Positions 33,416 to 42,662 of a stretch of DNA of 64,000 nt are shown piece after piece. The translations under genes were made by a program, and so were the position numbers. How positions within the stretch are numbered: position 1 is the first letter of the stretch; every line of letters starts with the position of its first letter. Origin of the DNA: Halobaculum limi (GTDB taxonomy: Archaea; Halobacteriota; Halobacteria; Halobacteriales; Haloferacaceae); the NCBI RefSeq assembly GCF_029490015.1, contig NZ_CP120468.1:2542001-2606000 (forward strand), given 5' to 3'. A model generated the notes under the pieces. That model ran no database searches. It was given only the letters and a program-made list of their open reading frames with translations, and was not told where the DNA came from.

Positions 33416-35440
33416 GTGAACTGTCTGTTCGTCGGCGCGGGCGCGGTGGCCGAGCAGTACGCCGCCGGCCTCGCGGACTCGTCGCTGTCGCTCGCGGCCG
33501 TCTGTGATCTGGATCGCGACCGCGCGGCCGCGGTCGCTGACGTAGTCGCCGGGGAAGACGACGGCGTTGCTGGCGCGACGGACGCCGACCGCCCGGCCGT
33601 CTACGCCGACCTCGACGAGATGCTCGCCGCCGAAGACGCCCCACTCGTCGTCAACCTCACCAGCCACGCCGCACACGCGCCCGTCACCGAGATGTGTCTC
33701 GACGCCGGGCGACACGTCTTCTCGGAGAAGCCGCTCGCACTCGAACCCGAGGAAGCCGCCGACCTCCTCTCACTCGCCCGCGATCGAGGCCTCGCGCTCG
33801 GGTGTGCACCCATCGCTCCCGACTGTGACGCCCAGCGCCACGCCAAGACCCTCCTCACGGACGGCCGCCTCGGGGAGGTTCGCCTCGTGTACGCGACCGC
33901 GCACGTCGGCCGCGTCACCGAGTGGCACGACCGACCCGACTCGTTCCTCGCGGTCGGCCCACTGTACGACGGCGCGGTGTACCCGCTGTCGGTCCTCGTC
34001 GACTGGTTCGGTCCCATCGAGCGCGTGCGCTCGGCGGACGCCGTCGACGCGTGGCCTGACCGCGAGCAGCGCCGCCCCGACGCGCCGGCACACGTCGAGG
34101 CGACCGTCGCGTTCGCCGAGGGACCGGTCGTCTCGCTGCGAGCGAGTCTGTACGCCGACCACCGCAGTCGGGAGTTCTACTCGGTCGAACTCCACGGCGA
34201 CGACGGCACGCTCTATCTCGACGACGCGGGTGCGATGGCCGCCAACCGCGACGCCGTGCAGGTCCGCGGTGGCGACCGCGAGTCGGTGTCGGCACCGCAC
34301 CCCCGCCCGCAACGCGAGCGAACCCATCTGGACGGACCCGAGACGCTCGCTCGTGCCCTCGAACGCGGCGACCGCCCGCGCGACACGGCCGAGCGTGCGG
34401 CCCACGTCGTCGCCGTCTGTGCGGCCATCGAGGCCGAGGCGACCGCTCCCGAGGGAACCGGACGCGACGTGGCCGGCCCCGACGACGCGGCCGCCGGGTC
34501 GCTGTCCCTGGGTCACGTTCCCCCGACCGTTCGACCACCAGCGTCGGGGCGAGCGGCCGACTCCGCGCTTCGGCTTCCGCCCGTCGGGTTCGGGTGTTCG
34601 CGCTACCGAGACGGCGAGTACGTCGACCGAATTGACTCCGTCGGGACGGCGCTCGACGCGGGGTACCGCCTGCTCGACTCGGCGGAACTGTACGGCAACG
34701 AGTCGCGTATCGGCGACCTCCTCGACGCACCGGGGTCGCCCGACCGCGAGTCGCTGTTCGTGCTCGGGAAGGCGTGGAACACGAACCACGGTCACCTGCG
34801 AGAGGCGTGTGTGGGGTCGCTCGCGGAGTTGGGCGTCGACGCGTTCGACTGCTACGCGCTCCACTGGCCCGACGCGTGGGCGTATCAGGGACCGCTCCGG
34901 CGCCTCGCGGAGCGCCCGGTCGACGAACAGGAGTCACTGACGTTCCCGACCGACGACGACGGCGAGCGTGCGACCGCCGATCGCTCGCTGGCGGCGACGT
35001 GGCGCGACCTCGCGGGACTCTGCGAGGAGGGGCTGACGCGCACCATCGGCATCTGCAACGTCGATCTCGGGCCGCTCCAGTCGCTGGTCGCCGAGACGGG
35101 CATCGAACCCGCGCTGGTCCAGGTGGAGCGCCACCCCTACCTCCCGCAGACCGACCTCATCGAGTGGTGCCACGAGCGTGGCATCCGCGTCGTCGCCCAC
35201 TCGCCGCTGTCCGCGCCGGGACTGTTGGACGAGCAAGCGGTCCACGCGGTGGCGGAGTCGGCGGGCGTCACGCCCGCAGAGGCGGTGCTCGCGTGGGACG
35301 TCGCCGACGGCGTGGTTCCCATCCCCGCCAGCAACGACCCCGATCACGTCGTCGCGAACCTCGCGAGCGCACGGGCGGAACTGACCGACGCCGACCGTGC
35401 TCGCCTCGACGGCCTCGCGGACCCGGAGTTCGAGCGATGA
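33416..35440 (+). CDS. Fused Gfo/Idh/MocA dehydrogenase and aldo/keto reductase
   Basis: The 674-residue protein has two enzyme domains. Residues 1-330 form a Gfo/Idh/MocA dehydrogenase: Rossmann site LFVGAGAVAEQYAAGL, NLTSHAAHAPV, catalytic EKP in HVFSEKPLALEPEEA near 103, and RHAKTLLTDGRLGEVRLVYA near 140. A Gly/Pro/Ala linker follows. Residues 378-674 form an aldo/keto reductase: LLDSAELYGN near 421 (Asp and Tyr), VLGKAWN (Lys) and CYALHWPD near 482 (His), the complete AKR tetrad. NADP-binding features (VVPIPASNDPDH) are near 641. Both are usually separate proteins. The start is GTG 33416. The next gene overlaps by 4 bases. Confidence 0.9.
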   Translation: MNCLFVGAGAVAEQYAAGLADSSLSLAAVCDLDRDRAAAVADVVAGEDDGVAGATDADRPAVYADLDEMLAAEDAPLVVNLTSHAAHAPVTEMCLDAGRHVFSEKPLALEPEEAADLLSLARDRGLALGCAPIAPDCDAQRHAKTLLTDGRLGEVRLVYATAHVGRVTEWHDRPDSFLAVGPLYDGAVYPLSVLVDWFGPIERVRSADAVDAWPDREQRRPDAPAHVEATVAFAEGPVVSLRASLYADHRSREFYSVELHGDDGTLYLDDAGAMAANRDAVQVRGGDRESVSAPHPRPQRERTHLDGPETLARALERGDRPRDTAERAAHVVAVCAAIEAEATAPEGTGRDVAGPDDAAAGSLSLGHVPPTVRPPASGRAADSALRLPPVGFGCSRYRDGEYVDRIDSVGTALDAGYRLLDSAELYGNESRIGDLLDAPGSPDRESLFVLGKAWNTNHGHLREACVGSLAELGVDAFDCYALHWPDAWAYQGPLRRLAERPVDEQESLTFPTDDDGERATADRSLAATWRDLAGLCEEGLTRTIGICNVDLGPLQSLVAETGIEPALVQVERHPYLPQTDLIEWCHERGIRVVAHSPLSAPGLLDEQAVHAVAESAGVTPAEAVLAWDVADGVVPIPASNDPDHVVANLASARAELTDADRARLDGLADPEFER

Positions 35441-36285
35441 GCGAGGCGGTGAGGAGGCGCACGGGTCGGACACCCCGCGCGGTGGTCGCGTGGGCCGTCG
35501 CTGGCCTCGTCGCACTCGCGACGGGCGCGGCGGTGTTGACGGCGGGCGTCGCTCCCGACACTGCCGGCGTGTGGCTGCTCCCGGCGGCCGTCGTCGTCGC
35601 GTGGGAGTGGTGGTTCCTCACGGGCAACGTCGACGCAAATCACCCGACAGACGCTCCCGACGCACGACGCGACGGCCTCGGCCTCGCGAACGGCGTGACG
35701 CTCGGCCGCGGCCTACTGTATGCAGGCGTCGCCGGATTCCTCCTGACAGGATCGCTCAACGGCGCGTGGGCGTGGGCACCGGCGCTGTTGTACGGCGCGG
35801 GCGCGGCGCTCGACGCCGTCGACGGGGCCATCGCCCGCCACGTCGGCTCGCAGACCGTCCTCGGCGAACGGCTGGATATGGGCGTCGACACGCTCGGCTT
35901 CCTCGTCGCGCCGCTCGTCGGCGTTGCGTGGGGGCGAATCCCGGTCTGGTATCTCGCGCTGTCGGCCGCACGCTACCTGTTCAAGTTCGGGCGCTGGCAA
36001 CGCCAGCGCCGCGGCCTAGCGGTGTATGACCTCCCCGACAGTCGCGTGCGCCGCCCACTCGCCGGCCTCCAGATGGCGTTCATCGCCGTCGCTCTCGCGC
36101 CGGTGTTACCCGTCGCCATCGTCGAGTACCTCGCAGCGGTCGTCGTCACGCCCTCGTTGCTGGTGTTTGCTCGCGACTACCTCGCCGTCGCGGGCCACGT
36201 CGGCGGCAGTGACGGCGGCGACGAAGAGGACAACGGCGAGGACGACGAGGCAGTCGAGCGCGTAGACGCCGCTGGCGACGACTGA
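35437..36285 (+). CDS. CDP-alcohol phosphatidyltransferase
   Basis: A membrane enzyme that transfers a CDP-activated lipid or polyol to an alcohol. The 282-residue protein has six or so hydrophobic helices. The family signature is complete near residue 128: the Asp-Gly of AVDGAIARHVG, then Gly, Asp and Asp in TVLGERLDMGVDTLG, fitting DG-2-AR-8-G-3-D-3-D. The C-terminus is an Asp/Glu-rich tail. It overlaps the reductase fusion by ATGA, so both are translated together, which hints that the fusion acts in lipid or polyol metabolism. The exact alcohol (serine, glycerol phosphate, inositol) cannot be chosen. Confidence 0.88.
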   Translation: MSEAVRRRTGRTPRAVVAWAVAGLVALATGAAVLTAGVAPDTAGVWLLPAAVVVAWEWWFLTGNVDANHPTDAPDARRDGLGLANGVTLGRGLLYAGVAGFLLTGSLNGAWAWAPALLYGAGAALDAVDGAIARHVGSQTVLGERLDMGVDTLGFLVAPLVGVAWGRIPVWYLALSAARYLFKFGRWQRQRRGLAVYDLPDSRVRRPLAGLQMAFIAVALAPVLPVAIVEYLAAVVVTPSLLVFARDYLAVAGHVGGSDGGDEEDNGEDDEAVERVDAAGDD

Positions 36286-36359
36286 GCCACCCAGCGCCAC
36301 TGCCCGAGCGCCGCGCCGGTTCCCGTGGATTGATGCCCGGCGCCGCCGCGGCTTCGCGT

Positions 36360-37223
36360 ATGCGAGTTATCTGCCACGGCGGCGCGGGCGGTGTCCCCGA
36401 CGAACCAGACCCGAGACAGGCGGTCCTCGACGAGGCCGCCGAGACGGGCGCGGCCGCCGCGGACGTGGTCGACGCCGTCGTCGACGCCGTCGCGGTGTTG
36501 GAGGAGTCGCCGCGCTTCAACGCGGGCTACGGCGGCGCGGTCCAGTCGGACGGTATCGTCCGCACCGACGCGGGGATGATGACCGACGACCGCGAGGCGG
36601 GCGCGGTCGCGTCGATGCCCGGCGTCGCCAACGCCGCCGCGGTTGCGCGTGTGGTGATGGAGGAGACGCCCCACGTCTTCGTCTCGGGCGTCCACGCCGT
36701 CGACCTCGCGGACGACTTCGGGGTCGATGTGGAACGCGACCTCCTCACCGACGATACGCGTGAAAAGTACGAGGACGCCGACCCGCCGGGCCACGACGCC
36801 GGCCCGAAGGCGCACCTCGACTGGTTGGAAGAGCGGTTCGCCGGGCACGACACCGTCGGCGCGGTCGCCCACGACCCGGTGACGGACGCGTTCGCCGCCT
36901 GCACCTCCACCGGCGGGCGGACGTTCGCGCTCGCGGGCCGCGTCGGCGACGTGCCACAGATCGGATCGGGCTTCTTCTGTGCGCCCGCGGGCGGCGCCAG
37001 CGCCACCGGCGCCGGCGAGGACATCGCCAAGGCGACGCTCACGCGGCGGGCCGTCCGACACTTGGAGAACGGGATGGACGCGCAGGCGGCCGCCGACCGC
37101 GCAATCAGGGAGTTCGGCGAACTCACCGGCTCCTCTGCTGGCGTCATCGTGTTGGACGAGGCGGGCGCGGGGTCGGCGTTCAACTCCGAGGGGATGCAGA
37201 CGAGCGTCGCCACCTCGGAGTAG
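36360..37223 (+). CDS. Isoaspartyl peptidase / L-asparaginase (Ntn-hydrolase)
   Basis: A 287-residue plant-type asparaginase. These are made as a precursor that cleaves itself before a Thr, which becomes the nucleophile of the beta subunit. Motifs are VICHGGAGGV at the N-terminus, PRFNAGYGGAVQSDG near residue 51, the cleavage site HDTVGAVAHD near 162 with Thr as the probable nucleophile, CTSTGGRTFALAGRVGDVPQIGSG near 181, and GASATGAGEDI near 213. The residue before the Thr is Asp, where the usual family member has Gly. It starts at ATG 36360, 75 bases after the phosphotransferase. Confidence 0.92.
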   Translation: MRVICHGGAGGVPDEPDPRQAVLDEAAETGAAAADVVDAVVDAVAVLEESPRFNAGYGGAVQSDGIVRTDAGMMTDDREAGAVASMPGVANAAAVARVVMEETPHVFVSGVHAVDLADDFGVDVERDLLTDDTREKYEDADPPGHDAGPKAHLDWLEERFAGHDTVGAVAHDPVTDAFAACTSTGGRTFALAGRVGDVPQIGSGFFCAPAGGASATGAGEDIAKATLTRRAVRHLENGMDAQAAADRAIREFGELTGSSAGVIVLDEAGAGSAFNSEGMQTSVATSE

Positions 37224-37252
37224 GCGGGCGACCGACGACCGACTCGTTCGAC

Positions 37253-37822
37253 TCAGTTCGCGTCGAGTCGTTTCCACATTTCGACGACCGCCCCGGTCAC
37301 GTCGCAGTCGTCGCCACCGAACTCGTGTCTGACCTCGGTAGTTCGTGCGTAGCCGTGGTGCCCGTAGAAGCTGACGGCGTTCAGTGACGCGTGCATCCCG
37401 AGCGACGCGAGGCCGTGGTCGCGTGCCTCGCGTTCGAGGTCACGGAGGAGCGCCGATCCGACGCCCTCGCCCGCGTACTCGGGGTGGACGTACACCGCTT
37501 CGATCGTGCCGACCGGGTGGGCGGGCGGGTCGGCGACGAGGTAGTCACGACGGTACGGGATCAGCGTCCCGAAGCCGACCACGTCGCCGTCCTCGTTACT
37601 TTTCCCGTCACCGTCCAGGTCCGCCTCGCGGTCGACTGCGACCGTGTCGTAGCGAAGCCCGTCATCCGCGAGGTGGTCGTAGTCTGCGGACTCGTAGTCG
37701 CCCGCCCACGCCTCGACCTGGTCGGCGTCGTACCCGCGCGGTCCGAGGCCGCGGATCGACGCCGCGTGTACCCGACAGACGGCGGCCGCGTCGTCGCCGT
37801 TCGCCTCCCTGATACGGACCAC
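37253..37822 (-). CDS. GNAT-family N-acetyltransferase
   Basis: A 189-residue protein of the GNAT fold, which uses acetyl-CoA. It starts VRIREANGDDAAAVCRVHAAS, the standard N-terminal strand and helix. Motif A is AVYVHPEYAGEGVGSALLRDLEREA near residue 110, with the CoA-binding pattern in EGVGSALL, and motif B is AVSFYGHHGYARTTEVRHEF near 149. A Asp-rich insert lies near 70-82. Start GTG 37822; the acceptor is unknown. It is convergent with the asparaginase gene. Confidence 0.88.
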   Translation of the reverse strand: MVRIREANGDDAAAVCRVHAASIRGLGPRGYDADQVEAWAGDYESADYDHLADDGLRYDTVAVDREADLDGDGKSNEDGDVVGFGTLIPYRRDYLVADPPAHPVGTIEAVYVHPEYAGEGVGSALLRDLEREARDHGLASLGMHASLNAVSFYGHHGYARTTEVRHEFGGDDCDVTGAVVEMWKRLDAN

Positions 37823-37904
37823 AGGCGGCGAAGGCGACGAGCCACAATGGACCTTCCGGCGGTGTGAGACGCTCCGCGATCCGGTCTCGGGGCACGACCT
37901 CGGC

Positions 37905-40091
37905 TCACGCCCCTCTGATCAGCGCGACGTTGCCCCGCGCGTCGCGCACGACACGCTCGGTGACGGTCCCGAAGGGGATTCGGCTCCCGTCGGCGCGTCC
38001 CGAGAGGCCGACACAGACGGTGTCGAACGCCGCGGTCGCCTCGACGACTGCCCGCCCGACGTCGTCGTCGACGACCACCTCTACGTCGTACTCGCTCGGG
38101 TCGAGTCCCGCCGCCTCGGCGGCGTCGGCGATGATCGCACGCCCCCGTTCCTCGGCACCAGCGTCGTCGTCGCCGCGGGGTGGTTGGACGTTCAACAACG
38201 TCGGAACGGTGCCGTCGACGGCCGCGAACTCGACTGCTTGGTGGGCGACGACTGCCGCGTTCGGCCCGGGGGCGACGAGTGCCACCGGCACGCCGACGGT
38301 TTCGCGTCTCCGGTCGACCAGCGAGATATCACAGTCGGCTCCCCTGACCACCGCATCGACGACGGGGCCGAAGACGTCGTCACCGTCCTCGGAGAGCGTT
38401 CCGTCCCAGCCGAGGATGACCTCGTCCGCCGCCTCTTCGTCGAGCACGTCGAGTATCGCCTCGCCGACGTCGGGGGCGACCAGCGCCCGCGTCCGGAGCG
38501 AGACGTCCATCCGCGCCGCGATGTCGTGAGCACTCTCGAGGAGTTCGCGCTGGTGGTCCGCGCGGTCGGCCTCGACGTTCAACAGCGCCGAGGGGTGGGC
38601 GACCGGCGTGACGTTGACCGCGACGAGTTCGGGCGTCCCGCGGTCTGCGTTGGCGCGTGCGCTCGCGGCCGCGAGTTCGAGCAAGCCCCGCTGTGTCATC
38701 GGGTTCGCCACCGGGACGACGACGCGGAACGGCTCGGCCGGTTTCCCGCGAATCGCCTCACGTAGGAGCCCCTCGCTCACGACCCGGCCCCGCGTGTAGG
38801 CCACGTACCAGGCGACGCCGAAGGCGACGATGCCCGACCCAATGACGACCACGACGGTCGCCATCTGTGAGACGACGACGAGCGACAGGATCACTCCCAG
38901 AATCGGAACGACTGGGTAGATGGGCCACGGGAGCGCAAACGAGGGCTCGTAGTCGTCGGGGTCCGCCCGGCGGAAGACGACGAGCGAGACGTGGACGAGC
39001 GAGTACGCGACGAGGAAACTGAAACTCGCCGCCTCCGCGAGCAGTGCGATGATCGTCTCCACCTCCAAACCGATCAGGATGAGCAGCGCCGTGATGCCGC
39101 CGGTGGCCGCGATGGCCCGGTGGGGCGTGTAGAACCGGGGGTGGTTCACGTTGAACCAGTCGGTCACGACGCCGTCTCTGCCCATCGCGTAGATGACCCG
39201 CGAGGCCGCGAGAATCGAGGAGTTCGAACTGGAGATGGCCGCGATGATGGCGGCGAAGACGATGGCGACCACGCCCGCGGGGCCGAGGTAGACGACGGCA
39301 ACGTCCGAGACGGGGATAGGCGAGTCACCGAGCGACTCGAACGGAATGACGCCGGTGCTGACCAGCATCACGAGGACGTAGAGGATTGTCACCAGCACCA
39401 CCGAGAGGATCATCGACAGCGGGATGATCCGACTGGGATTTTTGATCTCGCCCGCGACGGTGGCGATGATCTCGAAGCCGAGAAACGAGATGAAGACGAT
39501 GCCCGTCGTGGCGACGATGCCGGCCGGGCCAAACGGGGAGAAGGGTTCGAGATTCGTGGGGTCGATGAAGAAGAGACCGACCGCGACGAACACGAGGACG
39601 ATGACCGTCTCCGTGCCGATGGTCACGTTCTGGAAGGCGCTCGACTCCTCGGTCCCGTAGTAGTTGACCCCGAGGAGGAGGAGCAAGCCCAGGAGTCCCA
39701 GTCCGACGATGAACGTCCGGCCGTCGAGGAACGGGATCGGTTCGACGAGGTACTGACCGAACCCAATCATGTAGAACGCGCTCGCGAACATCAGCCCAGT
39801 CCACATCCCCCAGCCGACGACCGCGCCGAACAAGCCCCCGAGCGCGCGATTGACGTAGTGGTAACTCCCGCCGGCGATGGGCATTCCCGTCGCCAGTTCC
39901 GACAGCGACAGCGCCGCGAGTAGCGCCACGAACCCGGCGATGGCGTAGGAGATGGCGCTCGCGGGGCCGGCGGTCTCGGCGGCGATGCCCGGGAGGATGA
40001 AGATGCCCGCACCGATCATCGTCCCCCCGCCGAGCGTCATCGCCTCGACGAAGCCGAGCGTGCGTTCGAGTTCACCCCCCTCGCTGCTCAT
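37905..40091 (-). CDS. APC-family amino-acid permease with C-terminal universal-stress-protein domains
   Basis: A 728-residue fusion. Residues 1-440 are an APC permease with about 12 transmembrane helices, starting LGFVEAMTLGGGTMIGAGIFILPG, the conserved substrate-binding segment, and LGFEIIATVAGEIKNPSRIIP near 205. Residues 455-728 are cytoplasmic and look like two Usp domains (FRVVVPVANPMTQRG near 460; VPVALVAPGPNAA near 600; VCVGLSGRADGSRIPFGTVTERVVRDARGNVALI at the end). Such fusions occur in archaea and bacteria; regulation of transport by nucleotide or stress signals is a common proposal. The next gene on the same strand is another Usp-domain protein. Confidence 0.9.
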   Translation of the reverse strand: MSSEGGELERTLGFVEAMTLGGGTMIGAGIFILPGIAAETAGPASAISYAIAGFVALLAALSLSELATGMPIAGGSYHYVNRALGGLFGAVVGWGMWTGLMFASAFYMIGFGQYLVEPIPFLDGRTFIVGLGLLGLLLLLGVNYYGTEESSAFQNVTIGTETVIVLVFVAVGLFFIDPTNLEPFSPFGPAGIVATTGIVFISFLGFEIIATVAGEIKNPSRIIPLSMILSVVLVTILYVLVMLVSTGVIPFESLGDSPIPVSDVAVVYLGPAGVVAIVFAAIIAAISSSNSSILAASRVIYAMGRDGVVTDWFNVNHPRFYTPHRAIAATGGITALLILIGLEVETIIALLAEAASFSFLVAYSLVHVSLVVFRRADPDDYEPSFALPWPIYPVVPILGVILSLVVVSQMATVVVVIGSGIVAFGVAWYVAYTRGRVVSEGLLREAIRGKPAEPFRVVVPVANPMTQRGLLELAAASARANADRGTPELVAVNVTPVAHPSALLNVEADRADHQRELLESAHDIAARMDVSLRTRALVAPDVGEAILDVLDEEAADEVILGWDGTLSEDGDDVFGPVVDAVVRGADCDISLVDRRRETVGVPVALVAPGPNAAVVAHQAVEFAAVDGTVPTLLNVQPPRGDDDAGAEERGRAIIADAAEAAGLDPSEYDVEVVVDDDVGRAVVEATAAFDTVCVGLSGRADGSRIPFGTVTERVVRDARGNVALIRGA

Positions 40092-40119
40092 CTGCTCCGC
40101 CTCCCCCAGACGTGTGGGG

Positions 40120-40827
40120 TCATTCGACGTCTCTCACGACGAGCGCCGGGACGTCCAGCGCGTCGATGATCGCCGAGAGACGGTCGCCGATGACCCGTTC
40201 GCGGAGCGAGGGTTCGGTCTCGCCGAGGACGACGAGGTCGTACGCCGCAGCGAGGTCGACGATGCCCGTCTGCGCGTCGCTGTCCTCAGTGACGCGCGAG
40301 TCGATCCGGCCGCGGTCGACGCCGTACTCGACGAGGCGGTCGACGGCGCCCGCGAGGAGGAGTTCCCCCTGACTCGGGTCGGTGTCGGCCGCGACCGCGT
40401 GGAACAGCGTGACCGCCTCGTCGCCCGCCAGAAGCAACCCGGCGACGGCCCCGAGGATGCGGTCGAGGTTCACGTCGCCCCGAAGTGGGACGAGCACACG
40501 CTCGACGGTGGTCGACCGCCCTGCCGTCAGCACCGCGTCACAGTCGTACTCCTCGGCGACGCGGTCGATGCTGGCCTCGCGGTCGTGTGTGAACACCAGC
40601 ACGTGGTCGGGCGTGCCGTGGTCGGCGGCGACGGCGTCCAGTCGGTCCGCGGCCTCGGGACCGTACTGGTCCCTGATGAGCGCCGGTTCGGCCTGGTCCG
40701 GCACCGGGAAGTAGCCGAGCAGTACGACCTCGACGTCGCCGAGTGCGTCGAGGACGTCCAGCGCGGGCGGCTCCGTCTCCGAGACGTCGAACGGGACGAG
40801 GATCGTCAGCCCGCTGATATGGGCCAT
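40120..40827 (-). CDS. Two-domain universal stress protein, likely partner of the permease
   Basis: A 235-residue cytoplasmic protein with two tandem Usp-like domains: TILVPFDVSETEPPALDVL near residue 8 and VERVLVPLRGDVNLDRIL near 108, ending with YDLVVLGETEPSLRERVIGDRLSAIIDALDVPALVVRD. The second domain lacks a complete ATP loop. It lies 28 bases upstream of the permease on the same strand and would be transcribed first, so the two probably form an operon. ATG 40827 was chosen because earlier starts add a basic, unlikely extension. Confidence 0.83.
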   Translation of the reverse strand: MAHISGLTILVPFDVSETEPPALDVLDALGDVEVVLLGYFPVPDQAEPALIRDQYGPEAADRLDAVAADHGTPDHVLVFTHDREASIDRVAEEYDCDAVLTAGRSTTVERVLVPLRGDVNLDRILGAVAGLLLAGDEAVTLFHAVAADTDPSQGELLLAGAVDRLVEYGVDRGRIDSRVTEDSDAQTGIVDLAAAYDLVVLGETEPSLRERVIGDRLSAIIDALDVPALVVRDVE

Positions 40828-41019
40828 AGATGGTCCACTATCCACGCCAGTTGAGTTGAATCCTTCGCGCAGTGTCGTGTGCGTCCGATCGCCGGGCACA
40901 CACAAGGTACGGAGAACGAGTATCACGGCACCGGACTGACAGTTCTCGGCGTCAGCCGGACGCCGTCCACATCGAGCACGCGCGGCGCATCACGTCCTGC
41001 AGACGTCGAGGCGCCCGTC

Positions 41020-41865
41020 TCACGCCGGGGCCGCGACCGCGAACAGCAGGGCGTTGTGGACGCCCGGCCCGAGACCGACCGCGGTGATGATCGCGAGCAG
41101 CGCGTAGCCGTATCGCGGTTCGTCGCGGACGGTCGGCGCGACGGCGAGGACGACGACGGCGGCGACGGCGAGTTTCACGAGGACAAACAGCCACCCAGCG
41201 CCGAGTACCTCGGCCGTCGGTAGGTCGGCCGCGAACTCGATGATGACGCGCGAGGCGGGTGTGCGCTCGCCGAAGCCGAGCAGGTCGACGCCGACAGCGG
41301 TCGTCACGCCGTCGACGCCGTGGGCGGCGACTGCGAGCAGGCCCGCACGCCCGGCGACCGCGGCCTCGTCGCTGCCGCGGTAGAGCAAGAGACCGACGCC
41401 GACGCCGAGGAGCGCACCGCCGACCAGCCCCGCTGCGGGGAGCGCGGGCGCGAACGTTCCGTCGGTCGCGCCGACCGCGAGGACACCGCCGGCGGCCGGG
41501 ACGAGTGCGACGACGCCGGCGACGCCGAGGATCGGTGCGTCGTCGCGGCCCGAGGCGAGCGCCGCGAGCCACACCGCACCGGCGACGGCGACGGTCGTGA
41601 GGTACGCGGCGGGCGTGCCGAACAGCGGATTCACGGCGGCGGGAAGCACGTCGAGGACGTACAGGACGTGTCCGGCCGCGCCGACGCACATCCACGGCAC
41701 GAGCGCGAAGACGTGCGCAGAGCCGAACGGTGGGTCGCGGCGATGGAGGCAGACGGCGACGCCCGCAAGCGCCGCGACTAACGCGAGCAGATACGGGAGC
41801 GGCGGAAGCCCGAACCCGCTGGGGAGGAGTTGACCGAGAACGACAGAATCGGCGAGCGCGTGCAT
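41020..41865 (-). CDS. DUF63 family membrane protein
   Basis: The 281-residue protein belongs to the archaeal membrane family DUF63: about seven to eight hydrophobic helices with PLPYLLALVAALAGVAVCLHRR near residue 21, WMCVGAAGHVLYVLDVLP near 58, GHLLAVAAHGVDGVTTAVGVDL-like segment near 185 and NALLFAVAAPA at the end. The His/Asp-containing helices (HVLYVLD, AHGVDGVTT) suggest a membrane enzyme or metal site, but the family has no assigned function. ATG 41865 matches the family; an in-frame start at 42051 adds a soluble unlike extension. Confidence 0.85.
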   Translation of the reverse strand: MHALADSVVLGQLLPSGFGLPPLPYLLALVAALAGVAVCLHRRDPPFGSAHVFALVPWMCVGAAGHVLYVLDVLPAAVNPLFGTPAAYLTTVAVAGAVWLAALASGRDDAPILGVAGVVALVPAAGGVLAVGATDGTFAPALPAAGLVGGALLGVGVGLLLYRGSDEAAVAGRAGLLAVAAHGVDGVTTAVGVDLLGFGERTPASRVIIEFAADLPTAEVLGAGWLFVLVKLAVAAVVVLAVAPTVRDEPRYGYALLAIITAVGLGPGVHNALLFAVAAPA

Positions 41866-41971
41866 AGTCGTGCGGGTGTCCCGGCCGCCGAAAGCGTTGT
41901 GAAACCACCCGGTCGGTGGGCCACCCGGAGACACTCGGTACCTTTTCCGAGATGCGTGCTCAGTGGCGAGT

Positions 41972-42658
41972 ATGACCGACAGTTCCGACGCCGACTTCAG
42001 CGACCCCGAATCGCTGTCGCTCGACACCTTCGCCGCGGCTATCGACCACACCGTCCTCGGGCCGACGACGACGCTCGCAGACGTCGAGACCCTGCTCGAC
42101 GAGGCGGCCGACCACGGGATGAACGCCTGTATCCCGCCGTGTTACGTCGCGGAGGCCGCCGAGTACGCGCCCGACGTGACGCTGGCGACCGTCGTCGGCT
42201 TTCCGCACGGCCAGCACGCACCGGGCGCCAAGCGCGACGAGGCCGAGCGAGCGTGGCGGGATGGCGCAGACGAACTCGACCTCGTCATCAACGTCGGCCG
42301 ACTCCTCGCCGGCGACGACGACGCGGTGCAAGCGGAGATTTCTGAGGTCGTCGCTGCGGTCCCCATCCCGGTGAAGGTGATCATCGAGACGGCGCTGTTG
42401 ACCAACGACCAGAAACACCGGGCGTGTGCGGCCGCCCGCGACGCCGACGCCGCGATGGTGAAGACGTCGACCGGGTTCGCCGACGGCGGGGCGACCGTCG
42501 ACGACGTGGCCCTGATGAGCGAGTACCTCCCCGTGAAAGCCAGCGGCGGTGTCGGCGGGTACGACGACGCCTGCGCGATGTTCGCCGCGGGTGCCGAGCG
42601 CATCGGCGCGTCCTCGGGCATCGAGATTCTCGGCGGCCACCCCGACGCCGACGCCTGA
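41972..42658 (+). CDS. deoC: Deoxyribose-phosphate aldolase
   Basis: DeoC splits 2-deoxyribose-5-phosphate into glyceraldehyde-3-phosphate and acetaldehyde in nucleoside breakdown. The 228-residue class I aldolase shows [11 protein letters not shown] near residue 25, VVGFPHGQH near 73, [16 protein letters not shown] near 100 (catalytic Asp), [15 protein letters not shown] near 135 (Lys) and the Schiff-base Lys in [16 protein letters not shown] near 165, with [13 protein letters not shown] near 191. The TACCTTTTCC box 23-32 bases upstream of ATG 41972 supports the start. No other nucleoside catabolism genes are adjacent. Confidence 0.95.
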   Translation: MTDSSDADFSDPESLSLDTFAAAIDHTVLGPTTTLADVETLLDEAADHGMNACIPPCYVAEAAEYAPDVTLATVVGFPHGQHAPGAKRDEAERAWRDGADELDLVINVGRLLAGDDDAVQAEISEVVAAVPIPVKVIIETALLTNDQKHRACAAARDADAAMVKTSTGFADGGATVDDVALMSEYLPVKASGGVGGYDDACAMFAAGAERIGASSGIEILGGHPDADA

Positions 42659-42662
42659 GCCG

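Noticed and set aside
33567-34940. A 457-codon plus-strand frame inside the reductase fusion
   Set aside because: Ser/Arg/Thr-rich shadow frame without motifs; the fusion in the other frame shows both catalytic sets.
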